This document shows positions 41,159 through 50,352 of a stretch of 64,000 nt of DNA, piece after piece. Source of the stretch: RYN-230 sp963814645 (GTDB taxonomy: Bacteria > Actinomycetota > Actinomycetes > Streptosporangiales > Streptosporangiaceae). The translations under genes were made by a program, and so were the position numbers. Every line of letters begins with the position of its first letter. Position 1 is the stretch's first letter. Below the pieces are notes generated by a model. That model was not told where the DNA came from. It worked only from the letters and a program-made list of their open reading frames with translations, and searched no databases. The DNA is taken from assembly GCA_963814645.1 (NCBI GenBank), contig CAWFDX010000013.1:62001-126000 (forward strand). The letters are read 5' to 3'.

Positions 41159-42050
41159 GCACGAGCTGGCAGCTGAGGTAAGCGTGCGGCCGGAGGAAGC
41201 TCAGCCGAACGACGCCACCCTGACTCTCGCCGAGGCCGACCCCGTGCTGGCCGTTAACGGCCTGCGCAAGGAGTTCCGCAGCCTGGTCGCAGTCGACGAC
41301 GTCTCGTTCGCGATCCTGGCCGGCCGGTCCCTGGCGATCGTCGGGGAATCCGGCTCCGGCAAGACGACGATCGCCCGGATGATCGTCGGCCTGGAGCGGC
41401 CGACAAGCGGCTCGATCACGGCCTGCGGCCGGGACCGGTCGCGGCCCGCGCGGTCAACCCGTGACCGGCGGCGGCGTGGCAGCGAGGTGCAGATCGTCTT
41501 CCAGGACCCGTACACGAGCCTGGATCCCCGGCAGACCGCCGAGCACGCCATCGACGAGATCCTGCGGCTGCACCACGGGTACGAGGCCGAGCACCGCCGG
41601 GCCAGGATCGCGGAGCTGACCGAACTCGTCGGGCTCGACTCGCGCCAGGCCAGGGCGCTGCCGCGGGCCCTGTCGGGCGGGCAGCGGCAGCGGGTCGCGA
41701 TTGCCCGGGCGCTGGCCGCGGAGCCGCGCGTGCTGATCCTGGACGAGTCCGTGGCTGCGCTGGATGTGTCGATCCAGGCCCAGGTGCTCAACCTGCTGGC
41801 CGACATCCGGGACGAGACGTCCGTCTCCTACGTGCTGATCAGCCATGACCTCGCGGTTGTTCGCCAGCTCACCGATGACGCGATCGTGATGCATCGCGGG
41901 CAGTCGGTGGAGCGCGGGCCGACCGCGCAGATCCTCGACGACCCGCAGCATCCCTACACGCAGCGGCTGCGTGCGAGCGTGCCGCGGCCGGGCTGGAAAC
42001 CAGTGCGGCGCCAGCTGGTAGCCGCCGACACCGAAGGTGAGCGGACGTGA
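41151..42050 (+). CDS. Oligopeptide-type ABC ATP-binding protein (DppF/OppF)
   Basis: A 299-residue ATPase of the OppF class: Walker A GESGSGKTT, Q-loop VQIVFQDPYTSLDPRQT (the SLDPR motif is typical), signature LSGGQRQRVAIARAL, Walker B VLILDESVAALDVS, H-loop LISHDLAVV, and HPYTQRL near the end. The start at 41151 lies inside the previous gene. There are no defects. The operon has no substrate-binding gene, so the system may use a protein encoded elsewhere. Confidence 0.93.
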   Translation: MHEHELAAEVSVRPEEAQPNDATLTLAEADPVLAVNGLRKEFRSLVAVDDVSFAILAGRSLAIVGESGSGKTTIARMIVGLERPTSGSITACGRDRSRPARSTRDRRRRGSEVQIVFQDPYTSLDPRQTAEHAIDEILRLHHGYEAEHRRARIAELTELVGLDSRQARALPRALSGGQRQRVAIARALAAEPRVLILDESVAALDVSIQAQVLNLLADIRDETSVSYVLISHDLAVVRQLTDDAIVMHRGQSVERGPTAQILDDPQHPYTQRLRASVPRPGWKPVRRQLVAADTEGERT

Positions 42051-43483
42051 CGGACGACCTCTGCTATCTGTCGGCGACGACCGCGCTGCGCTTGTTCCGG
42101 TCCCGTGATCTGTCGCCGGCCGAGCTGGCCGCGGCTGTGATAGCCCGGGCCGAGTCGGTCGAGCCTGCCATCAACGCGTTCGCCGCAACCTACTACGAGC
42201 AGGCGCTGGAGCAGGCCAGGGCGGCCGCCGAACGCTACGCGGGCAAGGGTGACCCACCGCGGCCGCTGGAGGGCCTGCTGGTCGCGGTCAAGGAAGAGGC
42301 CCCGATCGCCGGGCAGCTCAACACGCTCGGGTCACTGCCGCTGCGCGACGTGGTGGCGCCGGAGACGGCGGTGTTCGTGCAGCGGATCCTCGACGCGGGC
42401 GGCATCGTGCATGCCCGGACGACGACACCGGAGTTCTCCTGCGCGCCGGTGACCTGGACGAAGCTGTGGGGCGTCACCCGTAACCCGTGGCGCCCGGATT
42501 ACTCGCCCGGCGGGTCGTCCGGCGGCTCGGGTGCGGCGCTGGCCGCGGGCAGCACGACGCTCGCGACGGGCTCGGACATCGGCGGGTCGATCCGCATTCC
42601 GGCGTCCTTCTGCGGCATCGCCGGGTTCAAGCCGCCGTATGGCCGGGTGCCGGAGGTCGAGGTGTTCAACCTCGACCACTACTGCCACGAGGGGCCGATG
42701 GCCCGGACGGTCGCGGACTGTGCGCTGCTGGAGAACGTGATCGCCGGACCCGATCCGAGCGACGTGGCGTCGATCAGGCCCAAGCTCGTGATCCCGGCCG
42801 ACCTAGGCCTCGCGGTCGCACGACCCCGGGTCGCACTCAGCACCGACCTCGGCTGCTACCGCGTCGACGCGGACGTCGTGGCCAACACGCTGGCCGCGGC
42901 CGACCGGCTCCGCGCCGCGGGCGTGATCGTTGAGGAAGTCAGCCTGCCCTGGCGGCTGGCCGACATCGAGCGCGCGGCCGAGATCCACTTCGGCATGATC
43001 TTCGGCCCGTCGATACGCGAGCTGTACGACCAGCATGGCGCCGACCTCACCTCCTACGCCCGGTATCTCGTCGAGGACTCCGCGAAGATCGCCAAGGAAG
43101 ACCTGATCGCCGGGCTGGACCTGGAAGGCCGGATCTACGCACCGCTCGGCGCGCTGCTCGAAGACTACGACGCGCTGATCTGCCCGACGTTCGCGGTCCC
43201 GGCGCTGCCAGCCACCTACGATGTCGGCGACCCGGTCGAGATCAACGGCGAGCCGACCGCGCACTGGATGGACGCCATGATGACGCTGCCGTTCAACATC
43301 GCCAGCCGCTGCCCGGTGCTGAGCGTGCCGTCCGGGCTGTCGCGCGACGGCGTGCCGACGGGCCTGTCGGTCGTCGGCAAGACCTACGACGACGTCGCCG
43401 CGTTCCGGGTAGCCGCCGCTCACGAGGCCACGTTCCGCTGGCTGGACGAGCCCGGCCGGCGGCCCGGGCCGCCGCCAGGATAG
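42047..43483 (+). CDS. Amidase signature family hydrolase
   Basis: A 478-residue amidase. The Ser-cisSer-Lys triad is visible: K82 in LLVAVKEEAPIAG, the cis-Ser in GGSSGGSGAALAAG (157-158) and the nucleophile S181 in SDIGGSIRIPASFCG. It hydrolyses a C-N amide bond. As the last gene of the oligopeptide-type ABC operon (GTG at 42047 overlapping the OppF stop), it probably acts on the imported compound in the cytosol. Length and motif order match the family; the substrate is unknown. Confidence 0.92.
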   Translation: MTDDLCYLSATTALRLFRSRDLSPAELAAAVIARAESVEPAINAFAATYYEQALEQARAAAERYAGKGDPPRPLEGLLVAVKEEAPIAGQLNTLGSLPLRDVVAPETAVFVQRILDAGGIVHARTTTPEFSCAPVTWTKLWGVTRNPWRPDYSPGGSSGGSGAALAAGSTTLATGSDIGGSIRIPASFCGIAGFKPPYGRVPEVEVFNLDHYCHEGPMARTVADCALLENVIAGPDPSDVASIRPKLVIPADLGLAVARPRVALSTDLGCYRVDADVVANTLAAADRLRAAGVIVEEVSLPWRLADIERAAEIHFGMIFGPSIRELYDQHGADLTSYARYLVEDSAKIAKEDLIAGLDLEGRIYAPLGALLEDYDALICPTFAVPALPATYDVGDPVEINGEPTAHWMDAMMTLPFNIASRCPVLSVPSGLSRDGVPTGLSVVGKTYDDVAAFRVAAAHEATFRWLDEPGRRPGPPPG

Positions 43484-43807
43484 GCGGAATCGCATCCGCG
43501 CCACCATCCCCGCTTCACCACAGCCAACCGGACGGCGAAGTGGCCGAACTTAACACCGCACGGCTCGACTCGGCATGCATGGCAACCACTACATCGGAAC
43601 GGACTCGAACCCCATGAAAACTGACTTGAACCCCTATGGCGCAGTGAGCGGCCGCGGTACGGCGTACTGCTAGCGAACGCCAGCCTGTGCACTGGACCGG
43701 GCGTCGGCTTCCATGCAGGTCCCAAGAGCTTCAATCACGCGAAGTGATCGCTGTGGCTGCTTCCGCGGGTCCGAAGCGCTCAACGCTGGTGCTGCGTCCG
43801 GGTGACG

Positions 43808-44702
43808 TCACCGCCGTTCTTCGAGCGGCGGGATGACGAGGTTGAGCTGTCCGAGGCGCTCTGGATCCGCGAGGGCATCGATTTGCGTGATCTTTCCGTT
43901 AGTGACGGTGAACGCCATCACGGAGAACACTCGTCCAGCGGGCGCCACCACGGCTCCCGCGGCGCCGTTGACGAGCGCTGGCCTGACGAACGGGTAGAGC
44001 TTCGAGTAGGTGGAGGAGTAGGCCGCTACGGCCTGCGCGCCGCGAAGAATCAGCGACGCTTCCTCGCGCAGCACGCCGCCGTCGATCCGCAGTTCGACGT
44101 CGGGATCGAGCACCGCCACCAAGGCGTCGAAGTCGCCATCGCGCGAGGCGGCGAAGAACGCGCCGACGACCTCGCGCTGTCGCCCGATGTCAGGGTCCGG
44201 CTTGGGCGAGCCGTGCACGCGTCGCCGCGCTCGGCTGGCGAGCTGCTGCGCGGCGGCTTCGGAACGATGGAGGACCGCCGCGATGTCCGCAAACGGCACG
44301 CCGAACACGTCGTGCAGCACGAACGCCAGCCGCTCGGGGGGGCTGAGCGCGTCGAGCACCACGAGCAGCGCGAGCCCGACCGAGTCGGCAACCAGCGCCT
44401 CCTGCTCGGGGTCGACGCTGCCTTCGAGGCTGACGACGGGGTCGGGCACGTAGACGTCCGAGAACTGTTCGCGCCGTGCTCGCCGGGCGCGCAGCATGTT
44501 CAGGCACACCCGCCCGACAATGGTGGTCAGCCAGGCCTGCATGTTCTCGACGCTCCGCCGGATCCTGGTCGCGGATCCGGAGCCATGCCTCCTGGAGGGC
44601 GTCGTCGGCTTCGCTCACCGATCCCAGCATCCGGTAGGCGACCCCGCGCAAATGCGAACGGTGCTGCTGAAAGCGCTCCGTCAGCCACTCGCTCTCCTCC
44701 AT
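43808..44702 (-). pseudogene. SigJ-type ECF sigma factor with SnoaL-like domain, frameshifted
   Basis: From ATG 44702 the first frame gives region 2 (WLTERFQQHRSHLRGVAYRMLGSVSEADDALQEAWLR). In a second frame GSATRIRRSVENMQAWLTTIVGRVCLNMLRARRARR continues, then region 4 (LDALSPPERLAFVLHDVFGVPFADIAAVLHRSEAAAQQLASRARRRV) and a C-terminal SnoaL-like domain (REVVGAFFAASRDGDFDALVAVLDPDVELRIDGG). One base is missing near 44580. Intact, it would be a SigJ/ECF41-type factor of about 298 residues, whose SnoaL domain regulates activity in place of an anti-sigma factor. The DoxX-like gene upstream is a usual partner. The gap 43484-43807 has no gene. Confidence 0.85.
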
Positions 44703-44770
44703 ATCAAATAGGTTCCCCTTCTAGCTCCTGTGGCCGTGACCGAGCGGCGGCCCCCGTCGAGTAGGACCCA

Positions 44771-45133
44771 TCACCAGTGGTTGTGGTAGCCGAGGCCCAC
44801 GACCAGGGCGGCGACGGCCATCACCAGGAAACTGACCGCACCGGCGACCTTGGGGTCGCGCACCCGGATGTGCGCGCTCACCGCACAGATGAAGTAGACG
44901 ACCAGGCCAATCGCGGCGGCCATGCCGAGCACCGGCACAGCGAACCCAGCCAGCAGCCCGACCGCCCCGCAGGCCAGCAGAATCCCGAACGGAATCATCC
45001 ACTTCTGCGACACCCGCACCTCGTCGGCGACGACCTTGACAGACTCCGCCCCGGCGAAGTTCAGAACGGCGGCGTAGCTGTTCGCAAGCGCCACGACGAT
45101 CGTGACGACAACGTAAGCGATGTGCATACACAT
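44771..45133 (-). CDS. DoxX-like four-helix membrane protein
   Basis: A 120-residue protein with four membrane helices: YVVVTIVVALANSYAAVLNF, WMIPFGILLACGAVGLLAGF, AAAIGLVVYFICAVSAH and AVSFLVMAVAALVVGLG. HIRVRDPKV precedes the last helix, as in the DoxX/DUF4870-like set. It is upstream of the SigJ-type sigma gene in the same direction. In other actinobacteria this sigma class controls a linked DoxX or oxidoreductase gene, which is the likely relation here. The start is ATG 45133 or 45127. Confidence 0.78.
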   Translation of the reverse strand: MCMHIAYVVVTIVVALANSYAAVLNFAGAESVKVVADEVRVSQKWMIPFGILLACGAVGLLAGFAVPVLGMAAAIGLVVYFICAVSAHIRVRDPKVAGAVSFLVMAVAALVVGLGYHNHW

Positions 45134-45316
45134 AAGACACGCCCGGACTCGGAGAACCTGACCGCTCGGCCCAGCGGCCTTTAGACCTCCAGCTGCGAGA
45201 CCCCGGCAGCGCTGAGACATGGCGTAGGAGCGGCCGCGAGCTGCCGACCGCGGCCTCGCGGTGGCGTGGCCGGAGGCGCTGGTGCGCATGCCGGTGTCCG
45301 TGGGCGCCGGGATGAC

Positions 45317-45347
45317 CGGAGCCGGGGGCGCGCTGCCCCCGGCTCCG
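45317..45347 (-). terminator. Terminator hairpin of the beta-propeller gene
   Basis: A perfect 13-bp stem CGGAGCCGGGGGC/GCCCCCGGCTCCG with a 5-nt loop stands 16 bp beyond the stop at 45363. There is no T-run. Confidence 0.75.
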
Positions 45348-45362
45348 AGATGCGCTGGTGGA

Positions 45363-46544
45363 TCAGCCGGTGACGACGATGCCTGCGGGTGTGGCGCCGG
45401 TGGGCAGTGCGGTCGGGGAGCCGGCCAGTTCGGTCAGGTTGCCGCCGTGGACGGCGAACGCGCCGACAGCGCCGATCTTGCTCTCATCGACGTACAGGTA
45501 GCGTCCGCCGGGGCTCAGCCGCTCGTCAACGGCGCCGACACCGCCGCTGGCGCGGACCGGCGTGCTGCCGAGCAGCGTCAGCGTGCCACCCGGGGTGATC
45601 GAGTAGCGGGAGATCGTGCCCGACGCGGTGTTCACGGTGAACAGGAACTGGCCGTTATGGGTGATCTCCACCCAGCACGGAGCCATCTGCTGGTCCGCGA
45701 ACGGGGAGGACCCGATCGACGACAGCACCCCGTTGCCTGAGTCGCGGAACGCCGAGACCGTGCCGCTGTCGGTGGCGGTGTTGTGGGCGTTCGACACGAA
45801 TAGCTGATCAGGGTTGGTCGGGCGGAACTCGCTGCCGAACGGGCCCAGGCCCTGCGCGGGGAAGGGTGATCCGGGGGCGGCGGTCAGCCGCCCATCGTGG
45901 CCCACCGTGAAGCTGTCGATCATCGACGACCCGACGCGGGTCCCGGCGAGCTTGCTGCCATTGCCGTTGAACAGCACGTCGCCCGGCTGAGAACCGCTGG
46001 GCAGCGCGGCAGCCGAGCCGGGGATCGGCTCAAGCCGGCCATCGCGGTTCAACCGGAACCCCGTGTAGTTACTGCCGGTGTTACCGGAGTTGGCGACATA
46101 CACCAGATTCCCGTGGATGGCCACACTGACCGGCAGGACACCACCGGAGGACACCACACCATCGTGGACCAGCCGGAGCGAACCGTGGCGGGAGATCCGC
46201 AGCACCGAGATCTGGTTGCTGCCGGCGTCCGCGGCGATCAGGAAGCGCCCATCCGGCGAGATCTGCAGAGCGCCTTGCGAGGCCAGCCCGGCTCCGGTTC
46301 CGGCGCCGCCGGCGGCGAACGGCGATCCGGCTTCGCGAGTCAGCGATCCGTCCGCATGACGGTCGAACGCGCCGATCGTGTTGGTGCCAGCCGTGTTGTC
46401 GTTGACGTAGACGTGTCCGACGACCGGCGACCAGTGGGTCGAGGTGGAGGCGGAGGCGGAGGCGGAGGCGGTGACGGGGACGGCCGCGAGTGCGGCCGCC
46501 GTGGTGAGGCCGAGCAGAATCGGGCCCGGCTTCGGAATCCTCAT
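45363..46544 (-). CDS. Secreted seven-bladed beta-propeller (lactonase family)
   Basis: A 393-residue exported protein. The signal peptide MRIPKPGPILLGLTTAAALAAVPVTASA is followed by repeated blade motifs: GALQISPDGRFLIAADAGSNQISVLRI, SVAIHGNLVYVANSGNTGSNYTGFRL, PTNPDQLFVSNAHN and ERLSPGGRYLYVDES. These match the 6-phosphogluconolactonase-like/YVTN propeller group. Many such secreted members are not lactonases, so the activity is open. The SASASAST run after the signal peptide comes from a hexanucleotide repeat around 46445-46470, which may vary in length. It is monocistronic. Confidence 0.86.
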   Translation of the reverse strand: MRIPKPGPILLGLTTAAALAAVPVTASASASASTSTHWSPVVGHVYVNDNTAGTNTIGAFDRHADGSLTREAGSPFAAGGAGTGAGLASQGALQISPDGRFLIAADAGSNQISVLRISRHGSLRLVHDGVVSSGGVLPVSVAIHGNLVYVANSGNTGSNYTGFRLNRDGRLEPIPGSAAALPSGSQPGDVLFNGNGSKLAGTRVGSSMIDSFTVGHDGRLTAAPGSPFPAQGLGPFGSEFRPTNPDQLFVSNAHNTATDSGTVSAFRDSGNGVLSSIGSSPFADQQMAPCWVEITHNGQFLFTVNTASGTISRYSITPGGTLTLLGSTPVRASGGVGAVDERLSPGGRYLYVDESKIGAVGAFAVHGGNLTELAGSPTALPTGATPAGIVVTG

Positions 46545-46739
46545 GGTTCCCCCTGGGTAGATGTTGGGCTTACGTGCCTGACAGTCCCGGCGAGAGCCCG
46601 CCCATTACGGTCTTTGCCGGGCAACTGCGACGCCAGCCGTACGATTCGGCAGGGAAGGTGAAGGCTCCCGGCCGCGAATCGCTGGCGCCAGGAGTTATTC
46701 GGTACCCCAGCCGTTCCGGATTGGTGGCCAGCGGCGCGG

Positions 46740-47408
46740 TCAGCAGCTGGCGGGGGACAGCAGGCCAGCGAGGCCGTCCAGCCCGGTGATCACGTGATCA
46801 GGCGGTGACCCCCAGGGGTCAAACAGCGCGGACGGCTGGCGCTTGCACCATGCGGTGCGCAGCCCGGCCGCGCTGGCCCCGATGAGGTCGAAGGGGTTGG
46901 AGGACACCAGCAGCGCGGCCGGGGGCCCGGTTTTCATCGTGGCCAGCAGATGCTGGTAGATGCCGGGGTGGGGCTTATACACGCCCGCGTCCTCGGCGGA
47001 GATGAGAGCGTCCACGAACTCCCGGTAGCTGCTGGTGAGTTCTTCGAGCCAGGCCCGCGGTCCGACGCTGAACACCACGATCGTGTGCCCGGACTGGTGC
47101 AGGGCGGCGAGGGCCGGCCGGGCATCGCCGAAGGGCCGGAGCCGCTGGTAGGCGCCGGCCAGGGAGCGGAGCTGCGATCCCGGCAGCGAGAACCCGGATT
47201 CGGCCAGCGCGGCGGCCAGGCCCCACTGGGTGAGTTCGCCGAACGGGGGGAACTGGCCCATGGCGGTGACGCGGAACATGTACTCGAGTTGCTTGCCGCG
47301 CCAGGCCAGCGCCACCTCGCTGGCCCGGTCCCCGCAGACGGGGGCCAGTTCCGAGATGACGCTGGCGGTGTCGGCCAGTGTCCCGAACATGTCGAACGCG
47401 ACCAGCAT
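46740..47408 (-). CDS. HAD-superfamily protein, haloacid-dehalogenase-like
   Basis: A 222-residue HAD hydrolase related to type II haloacid dehalogenases. Nucleophile Asp6 is in VAFDMFGTL (usually FDAYGTL), motif III Lys is in GVYKPHPGIY, and VSSNPFDLIGA matches the SSNxWD loop. Motif II, however, reads VVFSVGPRAW where dehalogenases have SNG, so the Asn that holds the substrate carboxylate is replaced by Val. It is more likely a phosphatase or an altered dehalogenase. AAGGGG precedes the ATG at 47408; the open frame further upstream is antisense to the channel gene. Confidence 0.85.
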   Translation of the reverse strand: MLVAFDMFGTLADTASVISELAPVCGDRASEVALAWRGKQLEYMFRVTAMGQFPPFGELTQWGLAAALAESGFSLPGSQLRSLAGAYQRLRPFGDARPALAALHQSGHTIVVFSVGPRAWLEELTSSYREFVDALISAEDAGVYKPHPGIYQHLLATMKTGPPAALLVSSNPFDLIGASAAGLRTAWCKRQPSALFDPWGSPPDHVITGLDGLAGLLSPASC

Positions 47409-47514
47409 GACGTCCCCTTCAGCTACCCAACGGCTCCAGTCTGCCCGGCCCGCGGCTCTGCCCGCGCTGCGGCGCATCCGGCCGTCAGCAGTCCGTCTGG
47501 CGCGAGCTGACCTG

Positions 47515-49551
47515 CTAGCCCGGGCTGGTGCTGTGGCTGGCTGTCCCGGCCGGGTCCGTGCCGTTGCCGGGCGCCGCGGCGGTGAGCAGGCTGATCCGGT
47601 CGCCGGGGGCCAGCACCAGGTCTGGATGGGGTTCGTGCAGGGTGCTGCCGTGCAGGACGGATACCGGCAGATAGCCGGGGGGCCAGGTGATGGTGCCGAT
47701 GGCTTTGCCTGCACCGGGTGAGCCGGGGCCGATCGTGATCTCCAGCACCTGGTAGCCGGGCAGCGGGGTGGGTGGTTCGGTGGCCTGGTCTGATAGGCCG
47801 GCACCTGGGGCCCGGGCAGCAGGTGTGCCGGCTTGCGGTGGGGCGGTGCCGATTTCCCGGGCGATGGCGCGCAGCACGCTGTCGTTGGTGATCCAGCCCG
47901 CCGCCTGGCCGCCATCGCCGGCCAGCACGGGCAGGCCGTCCCGGCCGTACGCCGCTAGCTGGCGCAGGGTCTGGGTCAGGGATTCGCTGGCGTAAACGGC
48001 CTGCGGGTCGCTGCGGTAGGTGATCGTGCCAGGCAGCGACGCCTGGCGTGCGGCCGCGCGGTCACCGTCACGGGTGCGGCTGGCCTGGCCGTCCCGGCCC
48101 CCCGTGACCGCGAGCGGCGCTGGGAAGGGGCGCATGGCGTCGGCGGCGGTCATGTCGGCGAATGCCCGCCAGGGTGCGGCCCGGTCAACGTCGTAGCCGC
48201 GGCGCAGCAGCTTGGTGGTGTAGATCGTGCCGTAACTCAGCGCCCGGGAGGTGGCGGTGGCGATGGCGACGGCCAGCATGACGGGCAGGGTCAGCGCGTA
48301 GTCGCCGGTCATCTCGACCACGGAGGCCACCGAGGTGAGCGGGGCCCGGGCCGCGGAGGTGAATACCGCGCCCATGGCCACCACCGCGTACAGCGCGGGC
48401 TGCCCGGCCGCGGGGCCGAAGACATGATCGGCGATCTCGCCGAACGCCATCCCGGAGGTGACCCCGACGAACAGCGACGGCGCGAACACGCCGCCCGAGC
48501 CGCCGATGCCCAGGGTCAGGCTGCAGGCCAGGATCTTCCCGGCCGCCAGCACGAGCAGGAACCACAGCACATAGTCACCCGCCACCGCCTTGTACATGAC
48601 TGGGTAGCCCACGCCGTACATCTGCGGCAGCGCCAGCAGCACCAGCCCGAGCGCGATCCCGCCGATGGCGGGCCGGGCCCACTCGGGCCGGTTCTTCCAG
48701 GCCAGGTCCCACAGGTCTTCCATCTTGTACACGGCGGCCTTGAACACCAGGCCGATCAGGCCGGCCACTACCGCCAGCACCGCGATCAGCAGGTAGTCGC
48801 CCGGGTGGTGCAGCGCGATGCCCGGCGGGAGCCCGTGCAGGAACGGCCGGTCCCCGAGGAAGGGGATGGCAGTGATGTCGGCCAGCATGGCGGCGAGCAG
48901 GACGGTGAACATGGCGTCGATGGAGAATTCCCGCAGCACGATCTCCACGCCGAAGAACACGCCGGTGATGGGCGCGTTGAACGTGGCGGAGATGCCGCCC
49001 GCGGCGCCGCAGGCGACCAGGATCCGCATCCGGTTCTCCGGCATCCGCACCCACTGGCCGAAGCTGGAGGCCAGCGCGGAGCCGATCTGCACGATCGGGC
49101 CCTCCCGGCCCACCGACCCACCGGCCCCGATGCACACCGCGGACGCGACCGCCTTGACCACGCTGACCTGGGGCCGGATCCGTCCGCCGTTCTCCGCGAC
49201 GGCGAGCATCACCTCCGGAACCCCGTGACCGCGTGCCTCACGGGCGTACCGGTAGATCAGCGGCCCGTAAATGATCCCGCCGATGACGGGGATCACCACG
49301 AAGAACGCCAGCCCGAGCCACGGCAGGTGCGCGCTGCCGGTGTAGCCCGCCTGGCCGAACTGGACGTGACCGGTGGCCAGCCAGGTGAAGAAGTAGATGA
49401 GGTAGCGGAACACCACCGCACCCAGCCCGGCCCCGGCGCCGACCAGCACGGCGATGATGAACAGCCCCGCCCGCGAGGCGCGCAGCCAGGCGGCCGTCCT
49501 GCCCGTCCACGGCTGGGGCGGCACCCGCGCTGGGGCTGGGCCCGCGGTCAT
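47515..49551 (-). CDS. CLC-type chloride channel/transporter with CBS domain
   Basis: A 678-residue CLC protein. Selectivity motifs GAGGSVGREGPIVQIGS, AAGGISATFNAPITGVFFGVEIVL and LGIGGSGGVFAPSLFVG are complete. The E in GREGP is the gating glutamate. The C-terminal cytosolic part has CBS repeats (from MTAADAMRPFP; TLRQLAAYGRDGLPVLAGDGGQAAGWITNDSVL) and an LDLVLAPGD-like TrkA-C ending (HPDLVLAPGDRISLL). It moves Cl-/H+ or related anions across the membrane. The ATG at 49551 overlaps the MarR stop by 4 nt, so MarR probably controls it. Confidence 0.92.
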   Translation of the reverse strand: MTAGPAPARVPPQPWTGRTAAWLRASRAGLFIIAVLVGAGAGLGAVVFRYLIYFFTWLATGHVQFGQAGYTGSAHLPWLGLAFFVVIPVIGGIIYGPLIYRYAREARGHGVPEVMLAVAENGGRIRPQVSVVKAVASAVCIGAGGSVGREGPIVQIGSALASSFGQWVRMPENRMRILVACGAAGGISATFNAPITGVFFGVEIVLREFSIDAMFTVLLAAMLADITAIPFLGDRPFLHGLPPGIALHHPGDYLLIAVLAVVAGLIGLVFKAAVYKMEDLWDLAWKNRPEWARPAIGGIALGLVLLALPQMYGVGYPVMYKAVAGDYVLWFLLVLAAGKILACSLTLGIGGSGGVFAPSLFVGVTSGMAFGEIADHVFGPAAGQPALYAVVAMGAVFTSAARAPLTSVASVVEMTGDYALTLPVMLAVAIATATSRALSYGTIYTTKLLRRGYDVDRAAPWRAFADMTAADAMRPFPAPLAVTGGRDGQASRTRDGDRAAARQASLPGTITYRSDPQAVYASESLTQTLRQLAAYGRDGLPVLAGDGGQAAGWITNDSVLRAIAREIGTAPPQAGTPAARAPGAGLSDQATEPPTPLPGYQVLEITIGPGSPGAGKAIGTITWPPGYLPVSVLHGSTLHEPHPDLVLAPGDRISLLTAAAPGNGTDPAGTASHSTSPG

Positions 49552-50120
49552 TTCCGTCCTCCCGCTGCGGCGCCGGCCGGCCCGGCCGCCCGGCCGGATG
49601 CCGCCGCGGCTGGCCTGCCGCCCGGCAGGTCCGGCTCCACGGCGGGCCACAGCCGGTCCGGCACCTCCCCGGCCGCGGCGGCGAACGTATCCAGCGCGCT
49701 GGCCACCGCGGCCTGCTCAGCAGCGGGCAGCCTGCCCAGGATCTGGGCCAGCAGTTCCCGGCGGCGCGCGGTCGCCTGATCCACGACCTGCCGCCCAGCA
49801 GCGGTGATGGTCACCTGGACCGACCGGCGGTCCGCGCGGCTGCGGTGCCGCCGGATCAGCCCCTTACGCACCAGCCGGTCCCCCATCCGCCCGGCCGTCG
49901 ACGGCGTGACCTCCAGCGCTGTAGCCAGATCGACCAGCCGCTGCGGACCCCGGGACGCCAGCACCACCAGCGCCCGGTACTGGGCAATCGTGGTCTCCTC
50001 CGCAGCCGCCCCCAGGGACTGGGTGGCCACCGCGATGAGCGTCCGGCTCGCCGTCAGCACGGCGTCCACCACCGCCTCATCCACCGCGTACTGGCTCACA
50101 GCCCACCCAATTCCTTGCAT
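49548..50120 (-). CDS. MarR family transcriptional regulator (coupled to CLC channel)
   Basis: A 190-residue MarR protein: TIAQYRALVVLASRGPQRLVDLATALEVTPSTAGRMGDRLVRKGLIRRHRSRADRRSVQVTITAAGR is the winged helix, followed by dimer helices and an Ala/Gly/Pro-rich tail. It is translationally coupled to the CLC gene. Upstream are AT-rich GTAATAAT 7 nt before the ATG and, 110-150 nt away, three overlapping dyads, so it likely regulates itself and the divergent small membrane protein. Confidence 0.9.
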   Translation of the reverse strand: MQGIGWAVSQYAVDEAVVDAVLTASRTLIAVATQSLGAAAEETTIAQYRALVVLASRGPQRLVDLATALEVTPSTAGRMGDRLVRKGLIRRHRSRADRRSVQVTITAAGRQVVDQATARRRELLAQILGRLPAAEQAAVASALDTFAAAAGEVPDRLWPAVEPDLPGGRPAAAASGRAAGPAGAAAGGRK

Positions 50121-50227
50121 AGTGCGATTATTACCCTATGAGTCTATCAGCCTGTGCTGGTAAGTGACCTGTCCTGCCCGGGATGGCCAGGTGGGCGCCG
50201 GGCAGAGGCGGCCCGGCGGTTGCAACA

Positions 50228-50273
50228 TTGCCGTAGGCAAGTATTGTTATCAACAACACTTGCTCATAGCAAG
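50228..50273. promoter_or_regulatory. Array of three dyads with 16-bp spacing
   Basis: TTGCC-GTA-GGCAA (50228-50240), CAAGTATTGTT-ATC-AACAACACTTG (50238-50262, one mismatch) and CTTGCT-CAT-AGCAAG (50259-50273) each have a 3-nt centre. Their centres are at 50234, 50250 and 50266, exactly 16 bp apart. They lie between the divergent MarR and small membrane-protein genes. Confidence 0.7.
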
Positions 50274-50352
50274 TTCGCCGCCCGGCGGCCTGGCCGCATC
50301 TGTGCTGGCCGGCGGCCGCGGCTGGCCCGCACGCGTTAGGAGGCATGTCATC

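Noticed and set aside
43585..43650. GGGGTTCGAGTCC-like T-arm on the minus strand, as in a tRNA
   Set aside because: The T-stem does not pair over five bases and no acceptor stem, D-arm or anticodon arm fits around it.
43484..43807. Possible small gene between the amidase and the SigJ-type gene
   Set aside because: The only frame is Arg/Ser/Gly-rich without start signals; two GACTYGAACCCC repeats are present but no structure was recognised.
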